Source: an uncultured Oscillibacter sp. (lineage in GTDB: Bacteria > Bacillota > Clostridia > Oscillospirales > Oscillospiraceae). Taken from it: a stretch of 64,000 nucleotides of DNA. The notes beneath the pieces were generated by a model. It made no database searches. It was not told where the DNA came from and saw only the letters and a list, made by a program, of their open reading frames with translations. A program made the translations under genes and the position numbers. Below are positions 45,891 through 53,633 of this stretch, in pieces. The stretch covers positions 248,001 through 312,000 of the forward strand of contig CAJUMX010000001.1 of the NCBI GenBank assembly GCA_910587705.1. The letters are read 5' to 3'. Each line of letters begins with the position of its first letter. Positions within the stretch are counted from its first letter, which is position 1.

Positions 45891-46754
45891 ATGAAGAAGA
45901 TGCTAACTCTGCTTTTGGCCCTGGCCATGGTTTTGAGCCTGGCCGCCTGCGGCGGCGGAGACAAGCCCGCCGACAACGCCGGGGACTCTGCTCCTGCCGA
46001 TACCTCCGCCCCCGCCGATACCGGCAGCGAGGACGCCGGAACGGAAGCTCCTGCCTTCACCACCGTGGAAGCGGGTAAGCTCCACATGTCCACCAACGCC
46101 GCCTTCCCTCCCTATGAGATGACCACCGACGCCGGCGGCTTCGAGGGCATCGACGTGGAAGTGGCCCAGGCCATCGCCGAGAAGCTGGGCCTGGAGCTGG
46201 TGGTGGACGACATGGGCTTTGACGCGGCCCTCACCGCCGTCCAGACCGGACAGAGCGACATCGCCATGGCGGGCATCACCGTTACCGAGGACCGCCAGCA
46301 GGTTATGGACTTCTCCGACAGCTATGCCACCGGCATTCAGGTGGTCATTGTCAAGGAGGACTCCCCCATCGCCACCCTGGACGACCTGTCCAACGCCCAG
46401 ATGATCGGCTGCCAGAAGGCCACCACCGGCTATATCTACTGCTCCGACACCCCGGAAAACGGCGGCTATGGCGAAGATCATGTCACCGCCTATGAGACCG
46501 GCGCCCTGGCCGTCATGGCCCTGGTGAACGGCCAGGTGGACGCGGTGGTCATTGACAACGAGCCCGCCAAGAGCTTTGTGGCCTCCAACGACGGCCTGAA
46601 AATCCTGGACACCGAGTTTGCCGTGGAGGACTACGCCATCGGCCTTGCCAAGGGGAACACCGCCCTGCTGGAGGCCGTCAACACCGCCATGGCGGAGCTG
46701 AAAGCCGACGGTACCTTCCAGGACATCGTGGATAAGTATATCACCGCCGAATAA
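45891..46754 (+). CDS. Amino-acid ABC transporter substrate-binding lipoprotein
   Basis: The 287-residue lipoprotein has a signal peptide ending LSLAACGGG (lipobox LAAC, lipidated Cys at about residue 21) and an Ala/Asp/Thr-rich linker to about 65. The SBP_bac_3 domain shows LHMSTNAAFPPYEM and the GIDVEVAQAIAEKLG motifs of polar amino-acid binding proteins. It captures an amino acid outside the cell and hands it to the permease and ATPase encoded next. A hairpin after it may limit expression of the downstream genes. Confidence 0.9.
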   Translation: MKKMLTLLLALAMVLSLAACGGGDKPADNAGDSAPADTSAPADTGSEDAGTEAPAFTTVEAGKLHMSTNAAFPPYEMTTDAGGFEGIDVEVAQAIAEKLGLELVVDDMGFDAALTAVQTGQSDIAMAGITVTEDRQQVMDFSDSYATGIQVVIVKEDSPIATLDDLSNAQMIGCQKATTGYIYCSDTPENGGYGEDHVTAYETGALAVMALVNGQVDAVVIDNEPAKSFVASNDGLKILDTEFAVEDYAIGLAKGNTALLEAVNTAMAELKADGTFQDIVDKYITAE

Positions 46755-46764
46755 ACGCGCCGAG

Positions 46765-46789
46765 AAGGGCGGCCTTCCGGGCCGCCCTT
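46765..46789 (+). terminator. Attenuating hairpin after the binding-protein gene
   Basis: Perfect 9 bp stem (46765-46773 with 46781-46789) with T tail, between the binding protein and permease genes; probably lets the binding protein be made in excess. Confidence 0.6.
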
Positions 46790-46819
46790 TTTCCCGCGCA
46801 ACGAGAAAGGAGCCCCGCC

Positions 46820-47530
46820 ATGAAACCTTCGCTCGCGCAGCGGTTCGTCACGGCCTTCTTGGAAGGCGGCCGCTGGAAGCTTTACCTCCAGGGACTGGGA
46901 ACCACCCTGGAGCTGACCGTTGTGGCCCTGATTTTCGGCGTGCTGCTGGGATTGGTGGTGGCGGTGGTCCGCTCCGCCCACGACCAGCAGCGCATCGGCC
47001 GGAAGAACCCCGTGCTGGGCATTTTAAACGTCCTCTGCCAGATTTACACCACCGTCATCCGGGGCACGCCCATGCTGGTGCAGCTCTTCATCTGGACCTT
47101 TGTCATCTTCCCCACCCAGCGGAACAAGATTCTGGTAGCCTTCATCGGCCTGGGGGTCAACTCCGGGGCCTATGTGGCGGAAATCATCCGGGGCGGATTG
47201 ATGAGCGTGGACGCGGGCCAGTCCGAGGCGGGCCGCTCCCTGGGCCTTGGGTACTTTGACACCATGCGCTTCATCGTCATTCCCCAGGCCTTCAAGAACA
47301 TCCTGCCGTCCCTTGGCAACGAGTTTATCACGCTGTTCAAGGACACCTCCCTGGCCCAGGCCATCGGCGGCATGGAAATGCTGTACTACGCCAGCACCAT
47401 CGGCGGGCGGACCTTTGACTATATGCCGCCCCTGCTGGGCATCGCCGCCATGTACTTAGCCATTGTCATCATCTTCACCTGGCTCCAGGGGAAGCTGGAA
47501 AGGAGGCTGCGGGAAAGTGATCGACGTTAA
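46820..47530 (+). CDS. Amino-acid ABC transporter permease
   Basis: A 236-residue membrane protein with five hydrophobic helices. The cytoplasmic EAA loop (GLMSVDAGQSEAGRSLGLGY, about residues 130-149) docks on the ATPase. The VIRGTPMLVQLF segment near the third helix is typical of His/Glu/Gln/Arg-type permeases. AAAGGAG precedes the ATG. Its last 14 bp overlap the ATPase gene. Confidence 0.92.
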   Translation: MKPSLAQRFVTAFLEGGRWKLYLQGLGTTLELTVVALIFGVLLGLVVAVVRSAHDQQRIGRKNPVLGILNVLCQIYTTVIRGTPMLVQLFIWTFVIFPTQRNKILVAFIGLGVNSGAYVAEIIRGGLMSVDAGQSEAGRSLGLGYFDTMRFIVIPQAFKNILPSLGNEFITLFKDTSLAQAIGGMEMLYYASTIGGRTFDYMPPLLGIAAMYLAIVIIFTWLQGKLERRLRESDRR

Positions 47531-48239
47531 AAACCTCTCCAAGTCCTTCGGGGACCACCTGGTGCTGGACGACATTTCCCAGCACATCTACCCCGGCGAG
47601 AAAGTGGTTGTAATCGGGCCCTCCGGCTCCGGCAAGTCCACCTTCCTGCGGTGCTTGAACCTGCTGGAAACGCCCAGCGCGGGGACCATCTCCTTCCAGG
47701 GCACCGTCATTACGGACCCCAAGGTGAAGATCGACCAGGTGCGCCAGCACATGGGCATGGTGTTCCAGCACTTCAACCTGTTCCCCAACATGACCATTCG
47801 GAAGAACATCACCCTGGCCCCGGTGCGGACGGGATTGATGAAGCAGGAGGAGGCCGACGAGCTGGCGGGAAGCCTTTTGCAGCGGGTGGATTTGACGGAC
47901 AAGGCCGACGCCTATCCCAGCCAGCTCTCCGGCGGGCAGAAGCAGCGGGTGGCCATCGTCCGGGCCCTTGCCATGAAACCCCAGCTGATGCTGTTCGACG
48001 AGCCCACCTCCGCCCTGGACCCGGAGATGGTGGGCGAGGTGCTGGACGTGATGAAGGAGCTGGCCCGGGACGGCATGACCATGGTGGTGGTGACCCACGA
48101 GATGGGCTTTGCCCGGGAGGTGGGCAGCCGGGTGCTGTTCATGGCCGACGGGAAGGTGCTGGAGGAAGCGCCTCCGGCGGAGCTCTTTGGGAATCCCAAG
48201 CACCCGAGACTACAGGACTTCCTCAGCAAGGTGCTGTAA
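47517..48239 (+). CDS. Amino-acid ABC transporter ATP-binding protein
   Basis: The 240-residue ATPase has Walker A GPSGSGKST (about residues 32-40), the QHFNLFPN segment typical of polar amino-acid transporters, signature LSGGQKQR (about 136) and Walker B LMLFDEPTSALDPE (about 156). The GTG start is supported by AGGAGG 10 nt upstream, inside the permease gene. With the two preceding genes it forms a complete GlnHPQ/ArtPQ-like importer. Confidence 0.92.
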   Translation: MIDVKNLSKSFGDHLVLDDISQHIYPGEKVVVIGPSGSGKSTFLRCLNLLETPSAGTISFQGTVITDPKVKIDQVRQHMGMVFQHFNLFPNMTIRKNITLAPVRTGLMKQEEADELAGSLLQRVDLTDKADAYPSQLSGGQKQRVAIVRALAMKPQLMLFDEPTSALDPEMVGEVLDVMKELARDGMTMVVVTHEMGFAREVGSRVLFMADGKVLEEAPPAELFGNPKHPRLQDFLSKVL

Positions 48240-48243
48240 AGCA

Positions 48244-48270
48244 AAGACCGGGAGCGACGCTCCCGGTCTT
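48244..48270. terminator. Bidirectional terminator after the ABC operon
   Basis: Perfect 12 bp stem (48244-48255 with 48259-48270), GAC loop, T run; adjoins the convergent small gene. Confidence 0.7.
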
Positions 48271-48272
48271 TT

Positions 48273-48458
48273 TTACATTTGCCGCAAGTCCTTTAAGCGA
48301 ATGGGGCCGTGCTCCTTCTCGAACTCCTGGATGCGCAGCCGGATCATGTGCTCCAGCTCCTTGTTTTTTGTGCGGGCCTCAAACTTCGCAATATATTCCA
48401 GCTTATCTAATAAATCCTGCGGTACTCTCAACGTGTAACGCGGAAGATCATCTTTCAT
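48273..48458 (-). CDS. Small Arc-type ribbon-helix-helix protein
   Basis: A 61-residue protein with the strand YTLRVPQDLLDKLEYIAK (residues 8-25), followed by RTKNKELEHMIRLRIQEFE, matching Arc/MetJ repressors, which bind DNA as dimers through the strand. GAGGAGG precedes the ATG. Divergent from the 56-residue gene; the shared intergenic region has repeated TGACG-AATTATGCG-like motifs that are its likely operators. Confidence 0.75.
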   Translation of the reverse strand: MKDDLPRYTLRVPQDLLDKLEYIAKFEARTKNKELEHMIRLRIQEFEKEHGPIRLKDLRQM

Positions 48459-48480
48459 TTGGCACCTCCTCGACGCATTA

Positions 48481-48509
48481 TTGACTTTATAATGACGCCG
48501 TGCTAAAAT
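48481..48509 (+). promoter_or_regulatory. Promoter of the 56-residue gene
   Basis: TTGACT, 17 bp, TAAAAT. Confidence 0.55.
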
Positions 48510-48520
48510 GATATGCAGGA

Positions 48521-48558
48521 TTGACGCAATAAATGCGAAGTAATGACGAAATTATGCG
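48521..48558. repeat. Two TGACG...ATGCG repeats, possible operators
   Basis: TTGACGCAATAAATGCG and ATGACGAAATTATGCG begin 22 bp apart (two helical turns). A reversed version, CAATAATGCG, occurs on the other strand at 48474-48483 near the divergent repressor-like gene. Confidence 0.45.
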
Positions 48559-48579
48559 TATGAGCAAGGAGGTACACTT

Positions 48580-48750
48580 ATGACAGAAGCGGAGCTATAC
48601 AAGAAAATGTACGCGATTTTATGCGGAGCCTATTCGGAGGCTTTGGATCTGCTGGAGCAGTGCAAAGTTGCGGAGCTTCACCACAAACTGACGGACGCCC
48701 TGAACCAGGCGGAAGAGCTCTATATGAGCGCCGAGGAGCACCTGACATAA
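48580..48750 (+). CDS. Small hypothetical helical protein (56 residues)
   Basis: A 56-residue, all-helical-looking protein beginning MTEAELYKKMYAI with two Cys (residues 15 and 28) and an acidic C-terminus. AAGGAGG sits 7 nt before the ATG, a promoter lies upstream and a strong terminator directly follows the stop, so it is very likely a real gene despite its size. No family recognised. Its pairing with a divergent DNA-binding protein suggests a regulator/target or antitoxin-like unit, but this is only inference. Confidence 0.7.
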   Translation: MTEAELYKKMYAILCGAYSEALDLLEQCKVAELHHKLTDALNQAEELYMSAEEHLT

Positions 48751-48783
48751 AAAAGACCGCCGTCTAACCGACGGCGGTCTTTT
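48751..48783. terminator. Terminator between the small gene and upp
   Basis: Perfect 14 bp stem (48751-48764 with 48770-48783) with a long T tract; serves both convergent genes. Confidence 0.75.
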
Positions 48784-48784
48784 T

Positions 48785-49417
48785 TTATTTCGTTCCGAAA
48801 ATCCGGTCTCCCGCGTCCCCCAGGCCGGGGACAATGTAGCCGCTCTCGTTCAGTTTTTCATCCACCGCGCCGCAGTAGATGTCCACGTCCGGGTGGCTCT
48901 TCTGAATGCGGGCAATGCCCTCCGGCGCGGCCAGGAGGACCATCAGCTTGATGGTGGTGCAGCCGTATTCCTTCATGAACCCGATGGCCGCCTCGGCGCT
49001 GCCGCCGGTAGCCAGCATGGGGTCCACGATGAGCACCTCCCGCTCCGCCACGTCCTTGGGCATCTTGCAGAAGTACTTCACCGGCTCCAAAGTCTCCTCG
49101 TTCCGGTAGAGGCCGATGTGGCCCACCCGGGCAGAGGGGACCATGCGCAAAACGCCGTCCACCAGCCCCAGGCCCGCCCGGAGGATGGGCACCACGGCGA
49201 ACTTTTTCCCCTTGAGCATGGGGGCGGTGGTCTTGCAGATGGGGGTTTCCACCTCGCAGGTGGTCAGGGGCAGGTCCCGGGTGGCCTCGTAGGTAATCAG
49301 CATGCCAATCTCGGAAACCAGCTCCCGGAAGTCCTTGACGCTGGTGTTCTTGTCCCGGAGGATGGTCAGCTTGTGGGCAACCAGGGGGTGGTCCATGACG
49401 TGTACTTTTCCGTTCAT
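48785..49417 (-). CDS. upp: Uracil phosphoribosyltransferase
   Basis: The 210-residue salvage enzyme makes UMP from uracil and PRPP. It has the family start HPLVAHKLTILRDKNT, the PRPP-binding DPMLATGGSA (about residues 130-139) and the C-terminal GDAGDRIFGTK. Length is standard. I use the ATG with AAGGAG; a longer frame upstream has no ribosome site. Monocistronic. Confidence 0.94.
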   Translation of the reverse strand: MNGKVHVMDHPLVAHKLTILRDKNTSVKDFRELVSEIGMLITYEATRDLPLTTCEVETPICKTTAPMLKGKKFAVVPILRAGLGLVDGVLRMVPSARVGHIGLYRNEETLEPVKYFCKMPKDVAEREVLIVDPMLATGGSAEAAIGFMKEYGCTTIKLMVLLAAPEGIARIQKSHPDVDIYCGAVDEKLNESGYIVPGLGDAGDRIFGTK

Positions 49418-49472
49418 AAAAACGCTCCTTCCTAATGTATTAAATGGATAATTGAAAATGGACAATGAACGG

Positions 49473-50174
49473 TCAGGGGGACCGCTTCTCCATCCGCAGC
49501 CGTTCCGCTTGGGGAGGGCGGAGATAGACCGGGGCCAGCTCCTGGGCCGTCACCAGCCCGCCCGCCCGGGCGATGTCCTCCGCCTCCAGGGCAACGCTCA
49601 CGGCGTTTTCCTTCACCAGGTGGGCCGGGGCCAGGCGACAGGGCACCCCCGCCGCCGTCAAAAAGTCATAGGTCATCCGCCCCCCGTCCCCCAGGACGGT
49701 CTTGGGCCTGGGGTCGCCTCGCAGCTCCTCCGCCAAGTCGGAAAGAGCAATCGCCCGGTCCTCCGTCAGACGGGCGAGGGTTCCGTCCCGGGCCTCAAAG
49801 AGGGCGTTGTAGACCTGCTGCCGCCGGGCGTCCATGGCGCAGACGACAAGCCCGTCCCAAAAGGCCACGTTCCGGGCCAAGGCCGCCAGGGTGGACACCG
49901 CCGCGCAGGGCTTGTCCGCTGCCCAGGCCAGTCCCTTGGCGGCGGAAACGCCGATGCGGACGCCGGTAAAGGACCCCGGCCCTGCCGAGACGGCAATCAC
50001 GTCCAAGTCCGCCGCCGTCATATCCGTATTGCGCAAAAGCAGCTCCACCAGGGGCATCAGGGTCCGGCTGTGGGTCAGCCCCGTGTCCTGATAGGCGGAG
50101 GCCAGCACCTTCCCCTCCTCGGTGACGGCGGCGGAGACGGCCTTTGCGGCGGTCTCCAGAGCCAAAATTCTCAT
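49473..50174 (-). CDS. tsaB: tRNA threonylcarbamoyladenosine biosynthesis protein TsaB
   Basis: The 233-residue ASKHA-fold protein starts ILALETAAKAVSAAV and carries GPGSFTGVRIGVSAAKGLAW (about residues 65-84), the TsaB signature. With TsaD and TsaE it forms the complex that transfers threonylcarbamoyl to A37 of ANN-decoding tRNAs. Its ATG overlaps the tsaE stop codon (ATGA), so the two are translationally coupled. TsaD and RimI are not adjacent here. Confidence 0.9.
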   Translation of the reverse strand: MRILALETAAKAVSAAVTEEGKVLASAYQDTGLTHSRTLMPLVELLLRNTDMTAADLDVIAVSAGPGSFTGVRIGVSAAKGLAWAADKPCAAVSTLAALARNVAFWDGLVVCAMDARRQQVYNALFEARDGTLARLTEDRAIALSDLAEELRGDPRPKTVLGDGGRMTYDFLTAAGVPCRLAPAHLVKENAVSVALEAEDIARAGGLVTAQELAPVYLRPPQAERLRMEKRSP

Positions 50175-50602
50175 ACCGGCCCCACTCCTTCCATGGCAAT
50201 GACCCGCCAGTTTTCCCCTTCCGGGCAGCGGGCAAAGGAGACGGTTACCGCGTCCTCCGGCAGGGCCTCCTCCACCCGTTCGCTCCACTCCACGGCGCAC
50301 ACGCCCCCCCGGTCCAGGTAATCCTCCCAGCCTATGTCGAAGAGGTCCCCGGCGTCCTCCAGGCGGTACATGTCGAAGTGGAACAGGGGCAGCCCCCCGC
50401 CCTCGTATTCGTTGACAATGGTAAAGGTGGGGCTGGTCACCCGGCCCTCATAGCCCAGCCCCCGGGCAAGGCCCCGGGTGAAGGCCGTCTTTCCCATCCC
50501 CAGGTCCCCCCGGTAGGCCACCACGGCCCCGGGGACCAGGACGGCGGCCAGGCGGCGGCCCAGGGCCTCGGTCTCCGCCTCGCTGTGGGAAACGTAGTCC
50601 AC
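50171..50602 (-). CDS. tsaE: tRNA threonylcarbamoyladenosine biosynthesis ATPase TsaE
   Basis: The 143-residue P-loop protein has GDLGMGKTAFTRGL (about residues 31-44), SPTFTIVNEY (about 60-69) and HFDMYRL (about 79-85), the standard TsaE motifs. The start is GTG with AAGGAGG; a longer ATG frame would extend into the promoter. First gene of the tsaE-tsaB pair. Confidence 0.92.
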   Translation of the reverse strand: MDYVSHSEAETEALGRRLAAVLVPGAVVAYRGDLGMGKTAFTRGLARGLGYEGRVTSPTFTIVNEYEGGGLPLFHFDMYRLEDAGDLFDIGWEDYLDRGGVCAVEWSERVEEALPEDAVTVSFARCPEGENWRVIAMEGVGPV

Positions 50603-50633
50603 AGGCGGGCCTCCTTTCTTGTAAGGTCGATTC

Positions 50634-50662
50634 AGTATACCACAAATTAAATAAAGTGTAAA
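50634..50662 (-). promoter_or_regulatory. Promoter of tsaEB
   Basis: TTTACA (50657-50662), 17 bp, TATACT (50634-50639) on the minus strand; it stands back to back with the RodA/FtsW promoter. Confidence 0.6.
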
Positions 50663-50678
50663 AAGAAATTTTCCGGCG

Positions 50679-50707
50679 TTTACAGGTTTTTTCATTTGTG
50701 GTAGAAT
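50679..50707 (+). promoter_or_regulatory. Promoter of the RodA/FtsW gene
   Basis: TTTACA, 17 bp, TAGAAT. The transcript would carry a leader of about 160 nt. Both divergent promoters share the sequence ATTTGTGGTA at the -10 side. Confidence 0.6.
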
Positions 50708-50722
50708 ACCTTATTGTCGTAT

Positions 50723-50849
50723 TATTACTTCCGAACTGAAAGGTCGGAAGTAATATGTGCCATGTTTTGCGGTTGCCGCTGTTTACAGCGGTGAGCAAAA
50801 CGGCTTGAATCAAATTTATTATTTTCGAGCTTTAAGCTCGGAAATAATA
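50723..50849 (+). ncRNA. Structured three-hairpin leader of the RodA/FtsW gene
   Basis: Three stems follow the promoter: 50723-50734 with 50744-50755 (12 bp); a two-part stem 50764-50770/50795-50801 and 50776-50781/50786-50791; and 50817-50831 with 50835-50849 (15 bp, one wobble, 3 nt loop). The first and third hairpins are similar, so that the left arm of the first can pair with the right arm of the third (11 of 12), and the right arm of the first with the left arm of the third (12 of 12, two wobbles). This mutually exclusive pairing is what a riboswitch-like or protein-controlled leader would show. No known riboswitch class is recognised. It ends about 13 nt before the ribosome site. Confidence 0.5.
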
Positions 50850-50872
50850 TCCCGGATTTCAAGGAGCGTATC

Positions 50873-52060
50873 ATGCTGAACCGATTGAAAGACACCCTGG
50901 CAGACTTCATCCAGCAGGCCGACCTGGTGCTGCTGGGCCTGTGCACCACCGCCACTTTGTACGGCATCGTCCTGGTGTTCAGCGCCACCCGGTACCTGGA
51001 CCCCTCCAAGGGCTTGCGGCGGATGATCACCCAGTGCGCGGCCCTAGGCCTGGGGGTCTGCGTTTATATTTTCTTCTCCATGCTGGACCTGGAGTCCATC
51101 ACCCGGAAGTGGAAGTGGATTCTGGCCTTTAACGTGGGCTTCATCCTCCTGCTGCGGACCCCCTTCGGCGTGGCGGGAGGCACCGGCAACCGAGCCTGGC
51201 TGAAATTCCCCGGTATCCCCTTCCAGATCGGCCCGGCGGAGGTGGTGAAGATCACCTTCGTCCTGCTGCTGGCCAAGCAGATCGAGTGGCTCTGGCAGGA
51301 GAAGGAGGACGTGAAATCCTTCTCCTCCGCCTTCGCTGTGGCCGCCCACACTCTCGGCCTCTGCGGGCTGTACTTTGTGGTCTCCCACGACATGGGCAAC
51401 GGTCTGGTGTTTGTGTTCATTTTTTTGTGCATGGCCTTTGTGGCGGGCTTCGCCCTGCGGTGGTTTTTGCTGCTGTTCGCCGGGGCCGGAGGCGTGGCCG
51501 CCATTGTGCTGCTGCTGGATTTGGTGCCGGAGAATATGGAGTATATGCTGCGGCGCTTTCAGGTGCTCTTTGACCACAGCTTTGACCCCCAGAGGACTGG
51601 CTGGCAGCAAACCCGGAGCTTGCTGGCCATCGGCTCCGGCGGGCTCTGGGGCCAGGGCTATCTGAACGGCAGCCAGACCCAGAGCGGCAGCACCTCCCTT
51701 CCCGCCAAGCAGACGGACCTGATTTTCTCCGTGGCGGGAGAGGAGCTGGGCCTCTTCGGCTGCCTTGCCATCATGCTGCTGCTGCTGGCCATCATCCTCC
51801 GCATCCTGCTGGTGGCCCGGAAGGCCCGGACCCCCTTCTACCGCTATGTCTGCGTGGGCATGGCCTCCATCCTGATTTTCCAGACCGTCATCAACATTGG
51901 CATGTGCCTCTTTGTCATGCCCACCATCGGCATTACGTTGCCCTTTTTCAGCTATGGAGGGTCCTCCGTCCTGACGCTGTATATGGCCATGGGGGTGGTG
52001 TCGGGCATCAAGAAGCGCTCGCCGGAGATGCGGCGGGTGGCGAGGTCGCCTTTGCGCTGA
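50873..52060 (+). CDS. SEDS-family peptidoglycan glycosyltransferase (RodA/FtsW-like)
   Basis: A 395-residue polytopic membrane protein with about ten helices. It has the SEDS sequences GTGNRAWLKFPGIPFQIGPAE (about 103-123), with the RodA-type W/P, and a C-terminal ITLPFFSYGGSSVLT (about 354-368). SEDS proteins polymerise lipid II with a cognate class B PBP; RodA builds side wall, FtsW septum, SpoVE spore cortex. QTVINIGMCLFVMPTIG resembles RodA slightly more. No PBP gene is near. AAGGAG precedes the ATG. Confidence 0.87.
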   Translation: MLNRLKDTLADFIQQADLVLLGLCTTATLYGIVLVFSATRYLDPSKGLRRMITQCAALGLGVCVYIFFSMLDLESITRKWKWILAFNVGFILLLRTPFGVAGGTGNRAWLKFPGIPFQIGPAEVVKITFVLLLAKQIEWLWQEKEDVKSFSSAFAVAAHTLGLCGLYFVVSHDMGNGLVFVFIFLCMAFVAGFALRWFLLLFAGAGGVAAIVLLLDLVPENMEYMLRRFQVLFDHSFDPQRTGWQQTRSLLAIGSGGLWGQGYLNGSQTQSGSTSLPAKQTDLIFSVAGEELGLFGCLAIMLLLLAIILRILLVARKARTPFYRYVCVGMASILIFQTVINIGMCLFVMPTIGITLPFFSYGGSSVLTLYMAMGVVSGIKKRSPEMRRVARSPLR

Positions 52061-52066
52061 GCATAT

Positions 52067-52102
52067 AAAACAGCCGCCCCGGAAAACCGGAGCGGCTGTT
52101 TT
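52067..52102 (+). terminator. Terminator after the RodA/FtsW gene
   Basis: 11 bp outer stem (52067-52077 with 52092-52102) plus an inner CCGG pair and a T tail. Confidence 0.65.
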
Positions 52103-52169
52103 TCGCATAATTTCAAAGAATGGGAAAACACTACTCCCGTACCAATTCATACAGGAGGATGATTTTCCT

Positions 52170-53153
52170 ATGAAACACCATCTGACGAGAGCCGCCGCTC
52201 TGCTGGCCCTGGCGGCGGTGCTGCTGACCGGCAGCGCCTCGGCGCTGTTCGGCAAAAAGGCCGACGACACGCCCCCGGAAGGCGCACCCCAGGTCTGGGA
52301 CCTGGAAATCCGGACCTATCGGGACATCCCGGGACAGGGACAGTTCCTGGCCTCGGACCCGGAGGGAGACGAGATGACCTTCGCCCTGGCGGAGGAGCCC
52401 CGGAAGGGCACCGTGGTCATCGAGGGAGACAGCTTCACCTACACGCCGGACGAAGGCATCACCGGCTCGGACCGTTTCACCTACACCGCCACGGACAGCC
52501 AGGGCCATGCCTCGGCCCCCGCCAAGGTCAGCGTCACCATTGACAAGACCCGTTCCGGCGTAACCTACGCCGACCTGGAGGGCTGCCCCGCCGCCCGGGC
52601 CGCCCAAACCCTGGCAGAAAAGGGCGTCTTCACGGGCGGGAAAATCGGGGACTTTTATTACTTCCAGCCGGACCAGCCGGTAAGCCGCAGTGAATTTTTG
52701 GCCATGGCCCTGGAGACGGCGGGTCGAAAGGTAACGGATGTCACCATGACGGGCTTCTGCGACGACGGCAGCATCCCCACCTGGGCGAAGGCCTATGCCG
52801 CCGCCGGGGCGGCGGACGGGGTTATCCGGGGCAGCTCTACCGCTGAGGGCGTGGCCTTCCGGGGAGATGAAACCGTCACCTTTAACGAGGCGGCTACCAT
52901 TTTGGACCGGGTGCTGGACCTGGGCGACGTGGACCTGGAGGTCTGGTACGCAGACCGGGGGGCGGCCCCCTCCTGGGCGGCTCAGGCCGTGGGGAACATG
53001 GAGGCGGTCAGCGTCCTGTCCGCCGGGAGCTTCGGCAGCCAGTCCATGGAGCAGGCGGTAACCCGGGCCGACGCGGCTCAGATGCTGGAGGCCGCCGGCA
53101 TCCTGCTGGAGGGCGGAGCGGAGCCCCGGGGGCTCTTCGGCTGGCTGGCGTAA
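52170..53153 (+). CDS. Secreted protein with cadherin-like and SLH-type repeats
   Basis: The 327-residue protein has a signal peptide (LLALAAVLLTGSASA, cleavage about residue 25). Residues 40-127 resemble a bacterial Ig/cadherin-like domain (FTYTPDEGITGSDRFTYTATD). The remainder consists of SLH-like segments (PVSRSEFLAMALETAG; ETVTFNEAATILDRVL; QAVTRADAAQMLEAAG) that anchor proteins to pyruvylated cell-wall polymers. The segments are diverged from canonical SLH. Likely a cell-wall-associated protein; partner unknown. AGGAGGATG precedes the ATG. Confidence 0.75.
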   Translation: MKHHLTRAAALLALAAVLLTGSASALFGKKADDTPPEGAPQVWDLEIRTYRDIPGQGQFLASDPEGDEMTFALAEEPRKGTVVIEGDSFTYTPDEGITGSDRFTYTATDSQGHASAPAKVSVTIDKTRSGVTYADLEGCPAARAAQTLAEKGVFTGGKIGDFYYFQPDQPVSRSEFLAMALETAGRKVTDVTMTGFCDDGSIPTWAKAYAAAGAADGVIRGSSTAEGVAFRGDETVTFNEAATILDRVLDLGDVDLEVWYADRGAAPSWAAQAVGNMEAVSVLSAGSFGSQSMEQAVTRADAAQMLEAAGILLEGGAEPRGLFGWLA

Positions 53154-53178
53154 AGGCCGCTACGCAGCAAGGCAAGAG

Positions 53179-53201
53179 GCCCGCCGGATCATCCGGCGGG
53201 C
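53179..53201 (+). terminator. Terminator after the SLH protein gene
   Basis: 9 bp GC stem (53179-53187 with 53193-53201), ATCAT loop, followed by TCTTT. The rest of 53202-53388 shows no gene. Confidence 0.55.
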
Positions 53202-53388
53202 TCTTTCGCGCCTGTGGAACAACGGGCTGCCTGCCCAGGGGCTCGGGGAAAAGCCCTGCGCAAAGTCTTGCCCTGGTTTAAATCCGCAGGCGCCGTCCAC
53301 GGATTCTTCGCTGGGCTGCCATCACCTACGGCAGGTCCTGCGGCCAGGATGAGGAGAAAAATTTTTCAAAGAAAATTGAAAATAGGTC

Positions 53389-53417
53389 TTGCATTTTCTG
53401 GCGAAGTATGCTAATCT
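53389..53417 (+). promoter_or_regulatory. Promoter of tRNA-Pro
   Basis: TTGCAT, 17 bp, TAATCT with a TGC extension, about 25 nt before the tRNA. Confidence 0.55.
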
Positions 53418-53448
53418 ATACAAGCTGACGTGAGTGAGCACAATGTAT

Positions 53449-53524
<76 letters not shown>

Positions 53525-53525
53525 A

Positions 53526-53568
53526 AAAATTGCGAAAACCAGCTAATTGAGCCGGTTTTCGCAATTTT
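53526..53568 (+). terminator. Terminator after tRNA-Pro
   Basis: Perfect 15 bp stem (53526-53540 with 53554-53568), 13 nt loop and T tract, directly after the CCA. Confidence 0.75.
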
Positions 53569-53633
53569 TTGTTGCATATATGCAGCTTTCACTTTCCTGC
53601 TTTGAACCTATATTAGAGAGAGGAGGACCTACT

